Shown here piece after piece: positions 26,159 to 35,391 of a stretch of DNA of 64,000 nucleotides. The stretch is taken from NCBI GenBank assembly GCA_016715985.1, contig JADJXD010000001.1, forward strand, positions 434,001-498,000. The letters are read 5' to 3'. A model generated the notes under the pieces. It ran no database searches. It saw nothing but the letters and a program-made list of their open reading frames with translations, and was not told the DNA's origin. This stretch comes from Saprospiraceae bacterium. GTDB taxonomy: Bacteria > Bacteroidota > Bacteroidia > Chitinophagales > Saprospiraceae. Position numbers and translations under genes: made by a program. Positions within the stretch are counted from its first letter, which is position 1, and each line of letters starts with the position of its first letter.

Positions 26159-27481
26159 ATGCTTGAAAAGTTTTTATCATATATAAATACACAAAAATTA
26201 ATTTTACCGGGTGAAAGAACAGTTCTTGCTATCTCCGGCGGAATCGATTCTATGGTATTATTGCATTTGTTTAGGCAGGCAGGATTGGTCTTCAGGATAG
26301 CACATGTAAACCATAATCTGCGTGGTGAAGACTCTAAGAAGGATGCAGAATTTATATCCGGTTTTTGTAAAAAACAACATTTAGAGCACGATATCCATAC
26401 TATTTCTGTGGATCATTTCCGGGAAGGTAATATGCAATCTATAGCGCGAAATATAAGGTATGAGTTTTTTGAAACATTAAGAATTAAATATGATTATAAT
26501 AAAGTAGCCACTGCGCATCATAAGGACGACAACGTAGAAACTTTTCTCATGCATATCATTCGAGGAGCAGGTCTTAAAGGATTAAGAGGTATTCAGCCTA
26601 ATAATAAACGTATTATTCGTCCGCTACTTTTTGCAGAAAAAAGTGAAATAAGCCGATACGCAAAAGAACATAATATTGAATACAGAGAAGATTATTCCAA
26701 TGAAACTGACAAATATCTTAGAAACAAAATCAGGCATCATGTTATTCCAGCACTGAAATCCATTGATCAAAATATTAACCAAAAAATAGCAAATACCATT
26801 TCCCATGTTTCTGATAGTTTTGATCTGTTGGAATCAATGATTCAAATGTTAGAAGCTCAATTAATACTCAGAACTCCTGATGAATTAACAATCAATCTTA
26901 AGGAATTAAAAGAAATCAAAGGTCACAAAACCTTGCTGCATTACTTCATTTCCCCTTTTGGATTTAATGAAAGTATGGTTGAAAATATATTAAAATCTTC
27001 TCAATCAGGAGCCGGTTTTCCTACTTCCACACATTTTGCAATAATCAACAGAGATGATTTAATTGTCCGGAGGTTACAAACGACTGAGCATAAACTTACT
27101 GAATCCGTTTCGCTAAACATACTAGCTGAATTAAGATTTAATAAGCAACATTTTACTTTTCAAATTATTGAAAACAAGGTTGAAAATTTTACTTCAGGGT
27201 TTCAATATTTGGATTTTGATAAAATACCCGGAGATATTAAAGTGAGAAAATGGAAGGCAGGGGACCGAATCACACCATTGGGCATGCAGGGAAAATCTCA
27301 AAAAGTCAGTGATATTCTAACTAACAAAAAAATTCCTGCTCACGAGAAGCCACACGTAATGATTTTAGTATCTTCAGAAGAAATAATTACAATACCCGGA
27401 TTGGTAATTTCAGAAAAATTTAAAATATCTTCCGACACAAAACGTGTCTTACTTATTCAAAAGATACCATCAAATCTTTAA
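26159..27481 (+). CDS. tilS: tRNA(Ile)-lysidine synthase
   Basis: Attaches lysine to C34 of the CAU-anticodon tRNA-Ile so that it reads AUA; this is essential in most bacteria. The 440-residue protein carries the PP-loop ATP-pyrophosphatase motif SGGIDS at residues 26-31. It is followed by RIAHVNHNLRGEDSKKDAEFI, ATAHHKDDNVETFLMHIIRGAGLKGL and the RPLLFAEKSEI and YREDYSNETDKYLRNKIRHHVIPAL segments that typify TilS. A C-terminal TilS substrate-binding domain is present (RKWKAGDRITPLGMQGKSQKVSDILTNKKIP). No plus-strand -7 element was found immediately upstream, where the divergent lipoprotein promoter sits. Confidence 0.96.
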   Translation: MLEKFLSYINTQKLILPGERTVLAISGGIDSMVLLHLFRQAGLVFRIAHVNHNLRGEDSKKDAEFISGFCKKQHLEHDIHTISVDHFREGNMQSIARNIRYEFFETLRIKYDYNKVATAHHKDDNVETFLMHIIRGAGLKGLRGIQPNNKRIIRPLLFAEKSEISRYAKEHNIEYREDYSNETDKYLRNKIRHHVIPALKSIDQNINQKIANTISHVSDSFDLLESMIQMLEAQLILRTPDELTINLKELKEIKGHKTLLHYFISPFGFNESMVENILKSSQSGAGFPTSTHFAIINRDDLIVRRLQTTEHKLTESVSLNILAELRFNKQHFTFQIIENKVENFTSGFQYLDFDKIPGDIKVRKWKAGDRITPLGMQGKSQKVSDILTNKKIPAHEKPHVMILVSSEEIITIPGLVISEKFKISSDTKRVLLIQKIPSNL

Positions 27482-27492
27482 TAAACTTTCAA

Positions 27493-27996
27493 TTAAACAA
27501 TTATAAGTGCTTTTACAACTTTTTGAATTCTGGCAGGCAAATTTCCTCCCACAATGACAAAATTTTTGTTTGTGTCTCTAAGTTTATGGAGATAAATTTC
27601 AAATAATCTGTCTCTGTCATCCGGGTTTTCTCTTTGCGGATCATGCTGCCACGGAAAGTCAGGCCTGCACAATACATAAAGATCGTACTTTCTTTCTTTG
27701 ATCCTTTCCGATATCCAATCTGCCACTTTACCAAATTTTTCTTCAGACCAGATAGCTAAAGTAATAAGATCAGTATCTAAAATCAGATTATTGCTTTTAT
27801 CAAGATATTCTTCTTCCAGAGACACATGAATTCGGGCTATTTTTTCCAGATCATCATAATTGTAAGAATTATTTTGTTGCTCGAGATAATTTCGGGAGGT
27901 TTCCGGCATCCATTGCCATTTCAGCAGAGAAGCTATAGATTGGGACAAAGTGGTTTTTCCGCTGCACTCAGGTCCTGTAAATACAATTTTCATCAA
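27493..27996 (-). CDS. NadR-like nicotinamide-nucleotide/ribosyl-nicotinamide kinase family ATPase
   Basis: Small P-loop kinase of 167 residues. The Walker A motif GPECSGKT lies at residues 8-15. Further kinase features are WMPETSRNYL, LEEEYLDKSNNLILDTDLITLAIW (Walker B-like) and YVLCRPDFPWQHDPQRENPDDRDRLFEIY. This pattern matches the ribosylnicotinamide kinase domain of NadR and the AAA_28 family, which phosphorylates nicotinamide riboside in NAD salvage. There is no nucleotidylyltransferase domain and no PnuC gene beside it, so the substrate is not certain. It follows the bestrophin gene by 16 bp and is probably in the same transcript. Confidence 0.8.
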   Translation of the reverse strand: MMKIVFTGPECSGKTTLSQSIASLLKWQWMPETSRNYLEQQNNSYNYDDLEKIARIHVSLEEEYLDKSNNLILDTDLITLAIWSEEKFGKVADWISERIKERKYDLYVLCRPDFPWQHDPQRENPDDRDRLFEIYLHKLRDTNKNFVIVGGNLPARIQKVVKALIIV

Positions 27997-28012
27997 AAAT
28001 TTATTATTTTAA

Positions 28013-28996
28013 TCAGAGTTGGTATCCATGCATTGCCTTGAGGGGTGGTGGAATATTTTCATCTTTTATCATTTCACGCAAGTCTATTTCAATTCCTCGG
28101 ATAATTGTGGTAATGGGTACATCATTATAAGAACCTTCAAATGGATTTTCAGAATAATCTCCAATTTTTTCCATCAAAAAAAATATCCATATAATCAATG
28201 CAGAAAACGGAACAGTCAACCAGGTATAAATATCACCTTTTGAATTGAATGTATCAAGCATACCAAACGGCACTAAAACACAAAACACCAACGTCAACCA
28301 GACTGCTGTAGAAGCATATTGTCGCGGAAAAGGAAAATTTTTGATTCTTTCACTTTTGCCCTGATCCTCGTAAAATGATTTGATAAGTTCAAAAAGCGCC
28401 ATGTGACGGAAGTCATTAAAATAAGATTTTACATAAAGTTCCTGAAGTTTTTTAGATTGTTCTGCCATGATTTGAGTAGCGATATTCGTTGAAGAAGTAG
28501 CTTTTTTCACTTCTTCATCTGATATATATGGTGAAATTGCGGCAGTAATATCTTTATAATAAGCAGAACAGATATCCGATATAAAATCCGAAAGTCTACT
28601 TTCTTTATGTTCCCACTCCCTTCCAAGGCGCAGTTGATAATCTAAGGTTTTTAACCAGGCAATATGTCTGTAAATCAGTTCTTTTTTTATCTTATCATCA
28701 TTTTCACTTTGTAAGAAGGAAACAACCCCTGCTCCAAAAGTCCTGCTGTTGTTTACAATACTACCCCATATTTTTCTGGCTTCCCATGTACGGTCATAAG
28801 AACTGTTATTTTTGAACCCTAAATAAAATGCTACTGCAATACCAATAATACTGATAGGTTGCCAGGGTAATCCTATATCAATACCTGAAAAAATATGAAC
28901 TGTTGTGATAATAAAAGCATATAGTAAACCCAAATGAAACGGTCTTTGGGACCATTTGAATGTCATCCAGAACCCGTAATATTTTTTAATATACAT
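28013..28996 (-). CDS. Bestrophin family ion channel
   Basis: Predicted inner-membrane anion or cation channel of the bestrophin/UPF0187 group, with 327 residues. The N-terminus (YYGFWMTFKWSQRPFHLGLLYAF) and the helix ISIIGIAVAFYLGFKNNSSYDRTWEARKIWGSIVNNSR are the family hallmark. Two further membrane segments appear at WLTLVFCVLVPFGMLD and WLTVPFSALIIWIFFLMEKIGDYSENPFEG, the last being the highly conserved C-terminal motif. Ion selectivity cannot be read from sequence; bacterial bestrophins studied so far vary. A -7 element lies 24 nt upstream, and a NadR-like kinase gene follows. Confidence 0.92.
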   Translation of the reverse strand: MYIKKYYGFWMTFKWSQRPFHLGLLYAFIITTVHIFSGIDIGLPWQPISIIGIAVAFYLGFKNNSSYDRTWEARKIWGSIVNNSRTFGAGVVSFLQSENDDKIKKELIYRHIAWLKTLDYQLRLGREWEHKESRLSDFISDICSAYYKDITAAISPYISDEEVKKATSSTNIATQIMAEQSKKLQELYVKSYFNDFRHMALFELIKSFYEDQGKSERIKNFPFPRQYASTAVWLTLVFCVLVPFGMLDTFNSKGDIYTWLTVPFSALIIWIFFLMEKIGDYSENPFEGSYNDVPITTIIRGIEIDLREMIKDENIPPPLKAMHGYQL

Positions 28997-29019
28997 ATAG
29001 TTGTTTTAGTTTTACGAAA

Positions 29020-29027
29020 CAAAAATA
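29020..29027 (-). promoter_or_regulatory. Bestrophin gene -7 element
   Basis: TATTTTTG on the minus strand ends 23 nt before the start codon at 28996. No -33 element is clear. Confidence 0.45.
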
Positions 29028-29078
29028 AATACCGCAGTTAGCTTTTAGCTGTTAAACATTAGCTGCTGTCGCTATTAC

Positions 29079-29126
29079 CATTCACTCATTCAACCATTCA
29101 ATCATTCAACCATTCACTCATTCAAT
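29079..29126. repeat. Six tandem 8-bp units
   Basis: Six octamers of the form cattca plus two variable bases follow each other without a break, with endings ct, ac, at, ac, ct, at. They lie between the carboxylase stop codon (29134) and the bestrophin promoter. A simple-sequence tract like this can change length by slippage. Confidence 0.85.
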
Positions 29127-29133
29127 CATCCTC

Positions 29134-30768
29134 TTACGTCTGCAAAACCCCCGGATTAAACTTCTCCACTATACTGTTTTCCGCCATCTCAATTCCTAAT
29201 GAAATGAATTCTCTTGTTTTTCTCGGATCAATGATCGCATCTACCCATAATCGTGCAGCTGCATAATATGGACTGGTCTGATCGTCATACTTTTGTTTGA
29301 TGCGCTCGTAGAGTTCCTGTTCAGCCTGTGGATCTGGCGCATGACCTTTGTTTTTCAGGGTCGAAACCTGAATCTGTGTCAAAACTTTTGCAGCTTGAGC
29401 GCCACCCATAACGGCAATTTTGGCGGTTGGCCAGGCTACCATCAATCTCGGATCATATGCTTTGCCACACATCGCATAATTGCCGGCACCGTAAGAATTC
29501 CCAATTACAATTGAAAATTTTGGTACAGTCGAATTGGAAACAGCATTCACCATTTTTGCACCATCTTTGATGATACCGCCATGTTCTGATCTCCTTCCTA
29601 CCATAAATCCGGAAACATCATGCATAAAAACAAGCGGAATTTTTTTCTGATTACAATTCATTATAAATCGGGTAGCTTTGTCAGCAGAATCTGAATAGAT
29701 TACGCCGCCAAACTGCATTTCACCAGCTGCATTTTTGACAACCAATCTTTGGTTGGCCACTATCCCGACCGACCAACCATCTATTCGGGCATAAGCACAA
29801 ATGATGGTTTTTCCGTAATCCGCTTTATATTGGGTCAATTGAGAATTATCGACCAGACGCTTTAATAATTCTAATGTGTCGTATGGTTTGGTAGGATTCT
29901 CAGGAAATAGTCCGGAGATTTCTGTTGTCGAATATTTAGGTTGCACCGATTCCTGTCTGTTAAAACCTGCTTTTTCAAAACTCCCCATTTTGCCCACCAG
30001 ATCTCTGATTGTACTCAAACAAGTGTCATCATCCGGCATTTTATAATCCGTGACACCGGAAATTTCACAATGCGTAGTGGCACCACCCAATGTTTCCTGA
30101 TCCACATCTTCACCAATGGCTGCCTTAACAAGATACGGACCCGCCAAAAATATCGAACCCGTTTTATCGACTATCAATGCTTCATCAGACATAATAGGAA
30201 GATAAGCTCCCCCAGCTACACAACTTCCCATGATAGCAGCGATCTGTGGTATTCCCATAGAAGACATTCTGGCATTATTTCTGAATATTCTTCCAAAATG
30301 TTCTTTGTCCGGAAAAATTTCATCCTGCATTGGTAAATAAACTCCCGCGCTGTCCACCAGATATATGATCGGAATCCTGTTTTCCATCGCAATCTCCTGA
30401 GCACGAAGATTTTTTTTGCCTGTAATAGGAAACCATGCACCTGCTTTTACTGTAGCATCATTTGCCACAATCATACACAATCTTCCTTGTATCCTACCAA
30501 GACCTGTAATGACACCACCCGCCGGGCATCCACCATGCTCTTCATACATCTCATATCCAGCAAAAGCCCCAATTTCAAAAAATTCAGTTGAATTATCAAT
30601 GAGTTTATCAACCCTCTCTCTTGCAGTAAGCTTACCATCTTTATGCAGCTTCTCAATACGGCTCTTTCCACCTCCCAAAAATATTTTATCTAACTTATAA
30701 TTCATAGCAGAAACTGCCAGATTCATTGCGTCTTCATTACGATTAAACTCCAAATTTTCTTTATTCAT
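29134..30768 (-). CDS. Acyl-CoA carboxylase beta subunit (methylcrotonyl-CoA carboxylase type)
   Basis: Carboxyltransferase subunit of a biotin-dependent acyl-CoA carboxylase. The 544 residues fit the two-domain crotonase-like fold. The N-half contains KLTARERVDKLID, GCPAGGVITGLGRIQGRLCMIVANDATVKAGA and IYLVDSAGVYLPMQ (oxyanion-loop region near residue 140). The C-half contains ARIDGWSVGIVANQR, FMHDVSGFMVGRRSEHGGIIKDGAKMVNAV and IVIGNSYGAGNYAMCGKAYDPR. The absence of an obvious propionyl-type signature and the resemblance to MccB favour methylcrotonyl-CoA (leucine degradation), but propionyl- or acetyl-CoA cannot be excluded. The biotin carboxylase subunit is not in this window. Confidence 0.88.
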   Translation of the reverse strand: MNKENLEFNRNEDAMNLAVSAMNYKLDKIFLGGGKSRIEKLHKDGKLTARERVDKLIDNSTEFFEIGAFAGYEMYEEHGGCPAGGVITGLGRIQGRLCMIVANDATVKAGAWFPITGKKNLRAQEIAMENRIPIIYLVDSAGVYLPMQDEIFPDKEHFGRIFRNNARMSSMGIPQIAAIMGSCVAGGAYLPIMSDEALIVDKTGSIFLAGPYLVKAAIGEDVDQETLGGATTHCEISGVTDYKMPDDDTCLSTIRDLVGKMGSFEKAGFNRQESVQPKYSTTEISGLFPENPTKPYDTLELLKRLVDNSQLTQYKADYGKTIICAYARIDGWSVGIVANQRLVVKNAAGEMQFGGVIYSDSADKATRFIMNCNQKKIPLVFMHDVSGFMVGRRSEHGGIIKDGAKMVNAVSNSTVPKFSIVIGNSYGAGNYAMCGKAYDPRLMVAWPTAKIAVMGGAQAAKVLTQIQVSTLKNKGHAPDPQAEQELYERIKQKYDDQTSPYYAAARLWVDAIIDPRKTREFISLGIEMAENSIVEKFNPGVLQT

Positions 30769-30810
30769 TATTTTGTTTAATTAAAATCACATCATATTAT
30801 TTCAAAAAGT

Positions 30811-30830
30811 ATACAGCATTATACAGCATT
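30811..30830. repeat. Perfect 10-bp tandem duplication
   Basis: The unit atacagcatt occurs twice in succession in the short gap between fhs and the carboxylase gene. Confidence 0.85.
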
Positions 30831-30877
30831 TGTCTGACGGAACAACATAATGCAATATGTAACTCTGATCCTTCAAA

Positions 30878-32563
30878 TCAGGATAATCCGAAAATATTAC
30901 CCTGATCATCGATATCCATATTATTGGCTGCCGGAATTTCAGGCAATCCGGGCATTCGCATCATATCTCCCAAAATTGGAATTATAAATCCAGCTCCTGC
31001 TGCAAACTCAAATTCACGGACTGTTACATTAAATCCTGTGGGGCGACCTACCCTACTTTCCACATCAGAAAAAGATTTTTGTGTTTTTGCCATACATACA
31101 GGCATTCCTTCATAACCTAAAGCCTTTATATTTTTAAGCTGCGACTTTGCTTTAGAAGTGTATTCCACATCGTCTGCTCCATAGATTTCAGTTGCTATAA
31201 TTTTGATCTTTTCTTCAACAGACATATTCCAGTCATACAGTGGATGATAATGATTGATGCCCTTTTCTATTGTTTCTACCACAGTTTTTGCGAGATTTTC
31301 AGTACCTTTCCCACCGTTTGCCCAGCCATCAGATACAATTGCATCCACACCGCTTTTTTTACAATTTTCAATGATGTATTGCACTTCTTCTGTGCTGTCT
31401 GTATGGAATTTATTGATGGCAACTACCGGAGTAATTCCAAATTTCTTACAATTTTCTATGTGCTTTTCAAGATTTGCAATCCCTTTCTTTAAAAATTCTA
31501 AATTGGGCGAGTTGAATTCATCCTTTTTAGCTCCACCATGATGACGGAGTGCCCTAATAGTAGCTACTAAAACTATTGCAGATGGCCTCAGGTTGCCATA
31601 AGGACATTTGATATCCATAAATTTTTCAGCACCCAGATCAGCTCCAAAACCAGCCTCTGTAACCACATAATCTGCCAGAGACAATCCGGTTTTAGTTGCA
31701 ATGATTGTATTAGTTCCTTGTGCAATATTAGCAAATGGACCTCCATGTAGGATAGCAGGAGTGCCTTCCAGGGTTTGTACCAGATTAGGCTTCACAGCAT
31801 CCTTTAGTAAAATAGCCATAGCGCCTTCAGCTTTCAAATCTCTTGCAAAAACAGGTTTTTTATCGAATGTATATCCCACAAAAATATTTCCCAACCGCTT
31901 TTTGAGATCACCGAAATCTTTAGACATACATAAAATTGCCATCACCTCAGAAGCAGGAGTAATATTAAAACCATCTTCTCTGGGAATCCCGTTTGTCGTA
32001 CCCCCGATGCCTATAATTATATGCCTCAAAGCACGGTCATTCATATCCATGACACGTTTCCAAGTGATTGTACGAGGGTCAATGTTCAGATTATTATTCT
32101 TACTTTGAAGATTATTGTCAATAAGTGCTGAAAGCAGATTATTGGCTTTCTCTATCGCTCCAAAATCTCCTGTAAAGTGTAAATTGATATCAACCATTGG
32201 GATAACCTGAGAATATCCACCGCCAGCTGCGCCCCCTTTAATCCCGAAAACCGGACCTAATGACGGTTCCCTGAGTACCACTACCGCATTTTTACCTATA
32301 TGAGTTAATCCATCTGCCAGTCCTATTGAAACTGTAGTTTTCCCTTCACCGGCTGGTGTGGGAGTAATGGCAGTCACTAATATCAGATGACTACTTGATA
32401 TTTTGTCTTCATCAATAAGTGAAAGCGGTAATTTTGCTTTGTATTTTCCATATAATTCAAGATCTTCCTGTTTCAGTCCCAATTTATCTGAAATAGAAAA
32501 AATATGTTTAATATCCGCATTCAGCGCAATCTCCAAATCGGATCCAACTTTGTTTTCTGACAT
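30878..32563 (-). CDS. fhs: Formate--tetrahydrofolate ligase
   Basis: Joins formate to tetrahydrofolate with ATP, giving 10-formyl-THF for purine synthesis and one-carbon metabolism. The 561 residues match the family. Visible signatures are the P-loop TPTPAGEGKTTVSIGLADGL near residue 68, GIKGGAAGGGYSQVIPM, NLHFTGDFGAIEKANNLLSALIDN, FANIAQGTNTI and the C-terminal GAGFIIPILGDMMRMPGLP. The gene appears monocistronic, with about 250 bp of A+T-rich DNA upstream before the divergent T9SS-cargo gene. Confidence 0.97.
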   Translation of the reverse strand: MSENKVGSDLEIALNADIKHIFSISDKLGLKQEDLELYGKYKAKLPLSLIDEDKISSSHLILVTAITPTPAGEGKTTVSIGLADGLTHIGKNAVVVLREPSLGPVFGIKGGAAGGGYSQVIPMVDINLHFTGDFGAIEKANNLLSALIDNNLQSKNNNLNIDPRTITWKRVMDMNDRALRHIIIGIGGTTNGIPREDGFNITPASEVMAILCMSKDFGDLKKRLGNIFVGYTFDKKPVFARDLKAEGAMAILLKDAVKPNLVQTLEGTPAILHGGPFANIAQGTNTIIATKTGLSLADYVVTEAGFGADLGAEKFMDIKCPYGNLRPSAIVLVATIRALRHHGGAKKDEFNSPNLEFLKKGIANLEKHIENCKKFGITPVVAINKFHTDSTEEVQYIIENCKKSGVDAIVSDGWANGGKGTENLAKTVVETIEKGINHYHPLYDWNMSVEEKIKIIATEIYGADDVEYTSKAKSQLKNIKALGYEGMPVCMAKTQKSFSDVESRVGRPTGFNVTVREFEFAAGAGFIIPILGDMMRMPGLPEIPAANNMDIDDQGNIFGLS

Positions 32564-32789
32564 AATTAAAAAAGTTTGTTTGGTTAGGAATAGAATTTGT
32601 AAAAGTAAAAATTATCTGATTAATTTGATAGGCAGAGTGAAAATATTTAAATTCTGAATCTTATTAAGGATATAGACACTGAAGGAAAATTATTTTCGAC
32701 AATTGCCCGAAATAAAGTCATGTAGATTACAAAAAACAACAAAATATGTAAGATTAACATAAGTTTAAGAGCAATTATCCAACTTTTAT

Positions 32790-32819
32790 TTGAATAATCT
32801 GTGATTACTATTATATTTG
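32790..32819 (+). promoter_or_regulatory. Promoter of the DUF6923-like T9SS cargo gene
   Basis: A -33 TTG at 32790-32792 and a -7 TATATTTG at 32812-32819 are 19 nt apart. The TTG of the -7 box is in frame with the gene and mimics an upstream start. Confidence 0.7.
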
Positions 32820-32843
32820 TTTAAATTTGATTTTACTACCCTT

Positions 32844-34787
32844 ATGAGTCTGCCAGGGAAAATTTTTATTCTTCTTTTCTTGTTCTTTTCAGTTGTAAAA
32901 CTGAATGGACAAACACCATTTGTCTGTAAAGGGCAATATTTCCTAAGTCTTACCCCTCCAAATAGTGCAAGTTCCGGATTGTACGAAGTTAAAATAGATA
33001 AAAACACACTCAATGTTGTATTTGATCCTGTGTCCAATGGCGTTGGGGTCAGATTGAACGCAATGGGGTATCGCAGTACTGATAATTTTATATATGGTAT
33101 GGATCCACAGACGGCTGTTCTGTCAAGAGTAGGTCAGGAAGGAATAGCAGAAGTACTTGGTGTACCTCAAGGTATTCCATTGGGTGGACGATTGTATTTT
33201 GCAGGAGATGTGACACCAGATGGAAAATTTCTAATCTTAATGGGTGTAACAACCAGTAATCTTGAAATAGTAAAAGTGGATTTGGATGATCCAAATTACC
33301 GGGTATCTATTGTACCGCTTCAAAACCGGACAACAGCTATTTTTGATATTGCATTTGATCCTTTCAGTGGAGAGTTATATGGACATGACAGCAGATCGCG
33401 CCGTCTTGTAAGAATAAATCATGAGACAGGAGCGATTGACAGTAATTTTCCTGTGCAAACGCAGGTTGACCAATTGGGTGCATTGTTTTTTGATTCCTTT
33501 GGAAATTTATATGGCTATGGTGCTTTCGGAAGTTTAGAGCAAGATAAATTTGTCGCCATAAACAAGCGAACAGGAGAAATAAGACTTATCAGACAGGGTC
33601 CCAATTCTGTTGGGCAGGATGGTTGTTCATGTCCATACACATTACAACTCCAGAAAATAGTTTCTTCAGAAGTAGCATTGCCCTGCACCGAAGTTGTTTA
33701 CAGTTTTGTGATTACAAATGCTTCAGGTGCTGAACGGGATGGTATCAGGTTATTTGACCAAATGCCTCCAGGTTTTATTATAAAGCAAGTGTCAAATAAT
33801 CCTTTTGGCGGCACGGTAAATTTTACTAATAACAGTCTGACAATCAGTGATATGATAGTTAAAGTAGGACAGGACACGATCAATGTAGTAGTTGAAATCG
33901 GATCTGATTCACGAGGATTGTACAGAAATCAGGCAGTATTGTCTGGTTTACCTGTCCAATTAGGTGGCTTTACACTGTCAGACAATCCAAGGACAATTGT
34001 TGAAGGTGACAGTACAGATATCTTTATCGAAGACTTTGATCTTTCTTATATCAAAGAGTCGTATCAGTTATGCCGTGGAGACTCTATTCTCATAGATGCA
34101 CTTCAGTACGGAATCCGTTATGAGTGGTATGATGGCGACACATCGCCCAGAAAATGGTTAAAAACACCCGGTAATTATACACTTCGTGCCAGATCATTGT
34201 GTGAAGAATTGTTTTTAAACATCGAAATCACAGAAAGCCTTTTGGATGTGAATATTATTCCTGATTTATTTGAAGTAGAATTGGGGGATGAAATATATCT
34301 GGAGAGTACTTTTTTCAGTCCCGAAAGTCCCATTAAATTTAAATGGACAGATTTTAGTTTGACCACTCTAGAATGTGACACCTGTCAGAATACAACCGCA
34401 ATTCCTTTAAATGATTTTACGTACACGCTAACAGTAATAAATGATGATGGATGTTTAGCTACAGACCAAGTAACTGTTAGAGTAAAAAAGGTCAGAAATG
34501 TATTTTCTCCCAATATCATGAAAATCAACAGCACAACCGGTAATGATGTTTTTTACCTTTCCGGAAATCAGAAAATTTCTAAAGGAAATACACTAAAGAT
34601 TTTTGACCGATGGGGCAATAATGTATTTACATCCAATAACTTTCAATTAAACGACAAGTCTGCAGGGTGGAATGGATATTTTAAAGGTGCTCCTGTCGTA
34701 GAAGGAGTCTATGCCTGGATTTGTGAGTTGGAATATATTGATGGTTTTATTCAAATAGAAAGCGGGGATCTTACAATATTACGTTAA
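32844..34787 (+). CDS. Secreted protein with DUF6923-like N-terminal region and C-terminal T9SS type B sorting domain
   Basis: Predicted exported protein of 647 residues. ATG 32844 is preferred over the in-frame TTG at 32817, which lies within the promoter; it gives the signal peptide GKIFILLFLFFSVVKLNGQ. Residues about 25-270 resemble DUF6923/propeller-like repeats (YRSTDNFIYGMDP, ELYGHDSRSRRLVRINHETG, GNLYGYGAFGS). A DUF11-like segment follows (VVYSFVITNASGAERDGIRLFDQMPPGF). Two immunoglobulin-like regions precede a CHU_C type B sorting domain (NVFSPNIMK, IFDRWGNNVFTS, AGWNGYFKGAPVVEGVYAWICELEY). The sorting domain lacks the usual FTPNNDG-type loop, so it is slightly divergent. Ligand or role is unknown. 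Confidence 0.8.
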   Translation: MSLPGKIFILLFLFFSVVKLNGQTPFVCKGQYFLSLTPPNSASSGLYEVKIDKNTLNVVFDPVSNGVGVRLNAMGYRSTDNFIYGMDPQTAVLSRVGQEGIAEVLGVPQGIPLGGRLYFAGDVTPDGKFLILMGVTTSNLEIVKVDLDDPNYRVSIVPLQNRTTAIFDIAFDPFSGELYGHDSRSRRLVRINHETGAIDSNFPVQTQVDQLGALFFDSFGNLYGYGAFGSLEQDKFVAINKRTGEIRLIRQGPNSVGQDGCSCPYTLQLQKIVSSEVALPCTEVVYSFVITNASGAERDGIRLFDQMPPGFIIKQVSNNPFGGTVNFTNNSLTISDMIVKVGQDTINVVVEIGSDSRGLYRNQAVLSGLPVQLGGFTLSDNPRTIVEGDSTDIFIEDFDLSYIKESYQLCRGDSILIDALQYGIRYEWYDGDTSPRKWLKTPGNYTLRARSLCEELFLNIEITESLLDVNIIPDLFEVELGDEIYLESTFFSPESPIKFKWTDFSLTTLECDTCQNTTAIPLNDFTYTLTVINDDGCLATDQVTVRVKKVRNVFSPNIMKINSTTGNDVFYLSGNQKISKGNTLKIFDRWGNNVFTSNNFQLNDKSAGWNGYFKGAPVVEGVYAWICELEYIDGFIQIESGDLTILR

Positions 34788-34889
34788 ATAAATGTTATTA
34801 TAAATATTAGTTAAACTTTAGGATAACTCATTAAGTCTTAGATCATGTTGTTAGTAGTGAAATGATCCGCTTATCCATTAAAAAATTTT

Positions 34890-35381
34890 ATGAAGAATAT
34901 TTTGATTTACCTGACCGTGTGGTGTGTTGCCTTTATTTCAAATTTAGGTGCTCAGGTGAAAGTATATGAAACATTCGACCAAATGGAGCAGGAGATACTA
35001 AATAACCATAATGATACGTTATACATAGTAAATTTTTGGGCAACCTGGTGCAAACCTTGTGTCGCGGAGTTGCCTTATCTCGACAAACTGCACAGTCAAT
35101 ATCAACATCAAAAAGTCAAAGTTGTATTAGTCAGTCTTGATGCTGTTAAGTCACTTGAGAATAAAGTAAAACCATTCCTTATATCCAGAAACATTGAGTC
35201 GCAGGTAGTTTTGTTGGCAGATACAAAAGCTAATGACTGGATCGATAAAGTAAGTGTGGAATGGTCCGGGTCAATACCTGCAACATTATTCTATTCAGAT
35301 GACAATAGAATTTTTAAAGAACAGGAATTTGAAAATTATGAAGAAATAAAAAATATTGTCGAAACTTTTTTAAACCCTTAA
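34890..35381 (+). CDS. Periplasmic thioredoxin-like TlpA family protein
   Basis: Exported thiol-disulfide oxidoreductase of 163 residues. After a signal peptide (IYLTVWCVAFISNLGAQ) comes a thioredoxin fold with active site WCKPC at residues 53-57, in the context IVNFWATWCKPCVAELPYLDKL typical of TlpA/ResA. The cis-proline loop is seen as SGSIPATLFYSDDN. It is followed 10 bp later by a second thioredoxin-fold gene, so the two are probably co-expressed and act on the same periplasmic thiols. Confidence 0.88.
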   Translation: MKNILIYLTVWCVAFISNLGAQVKVYETFDQMEQEILNNHNDTLYIVNFWATWCKPCVAELPYLDKLHSQYQHQKVKVVLVSLDAVKSLENKVKPFLISRNIESQVVLLADTKANDWIDKVSVEWSGSIPATLFYSDDNRIFKEQEFENYEEIKNIVETFLNP

Positions 35382-35391
35382 ATTTTTAAAC

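Noticed and set aside
29079..29126. Possible CRISPR array
   Set aside because: Units are only 8 bp with no spacers; it is simple tandem repetition.
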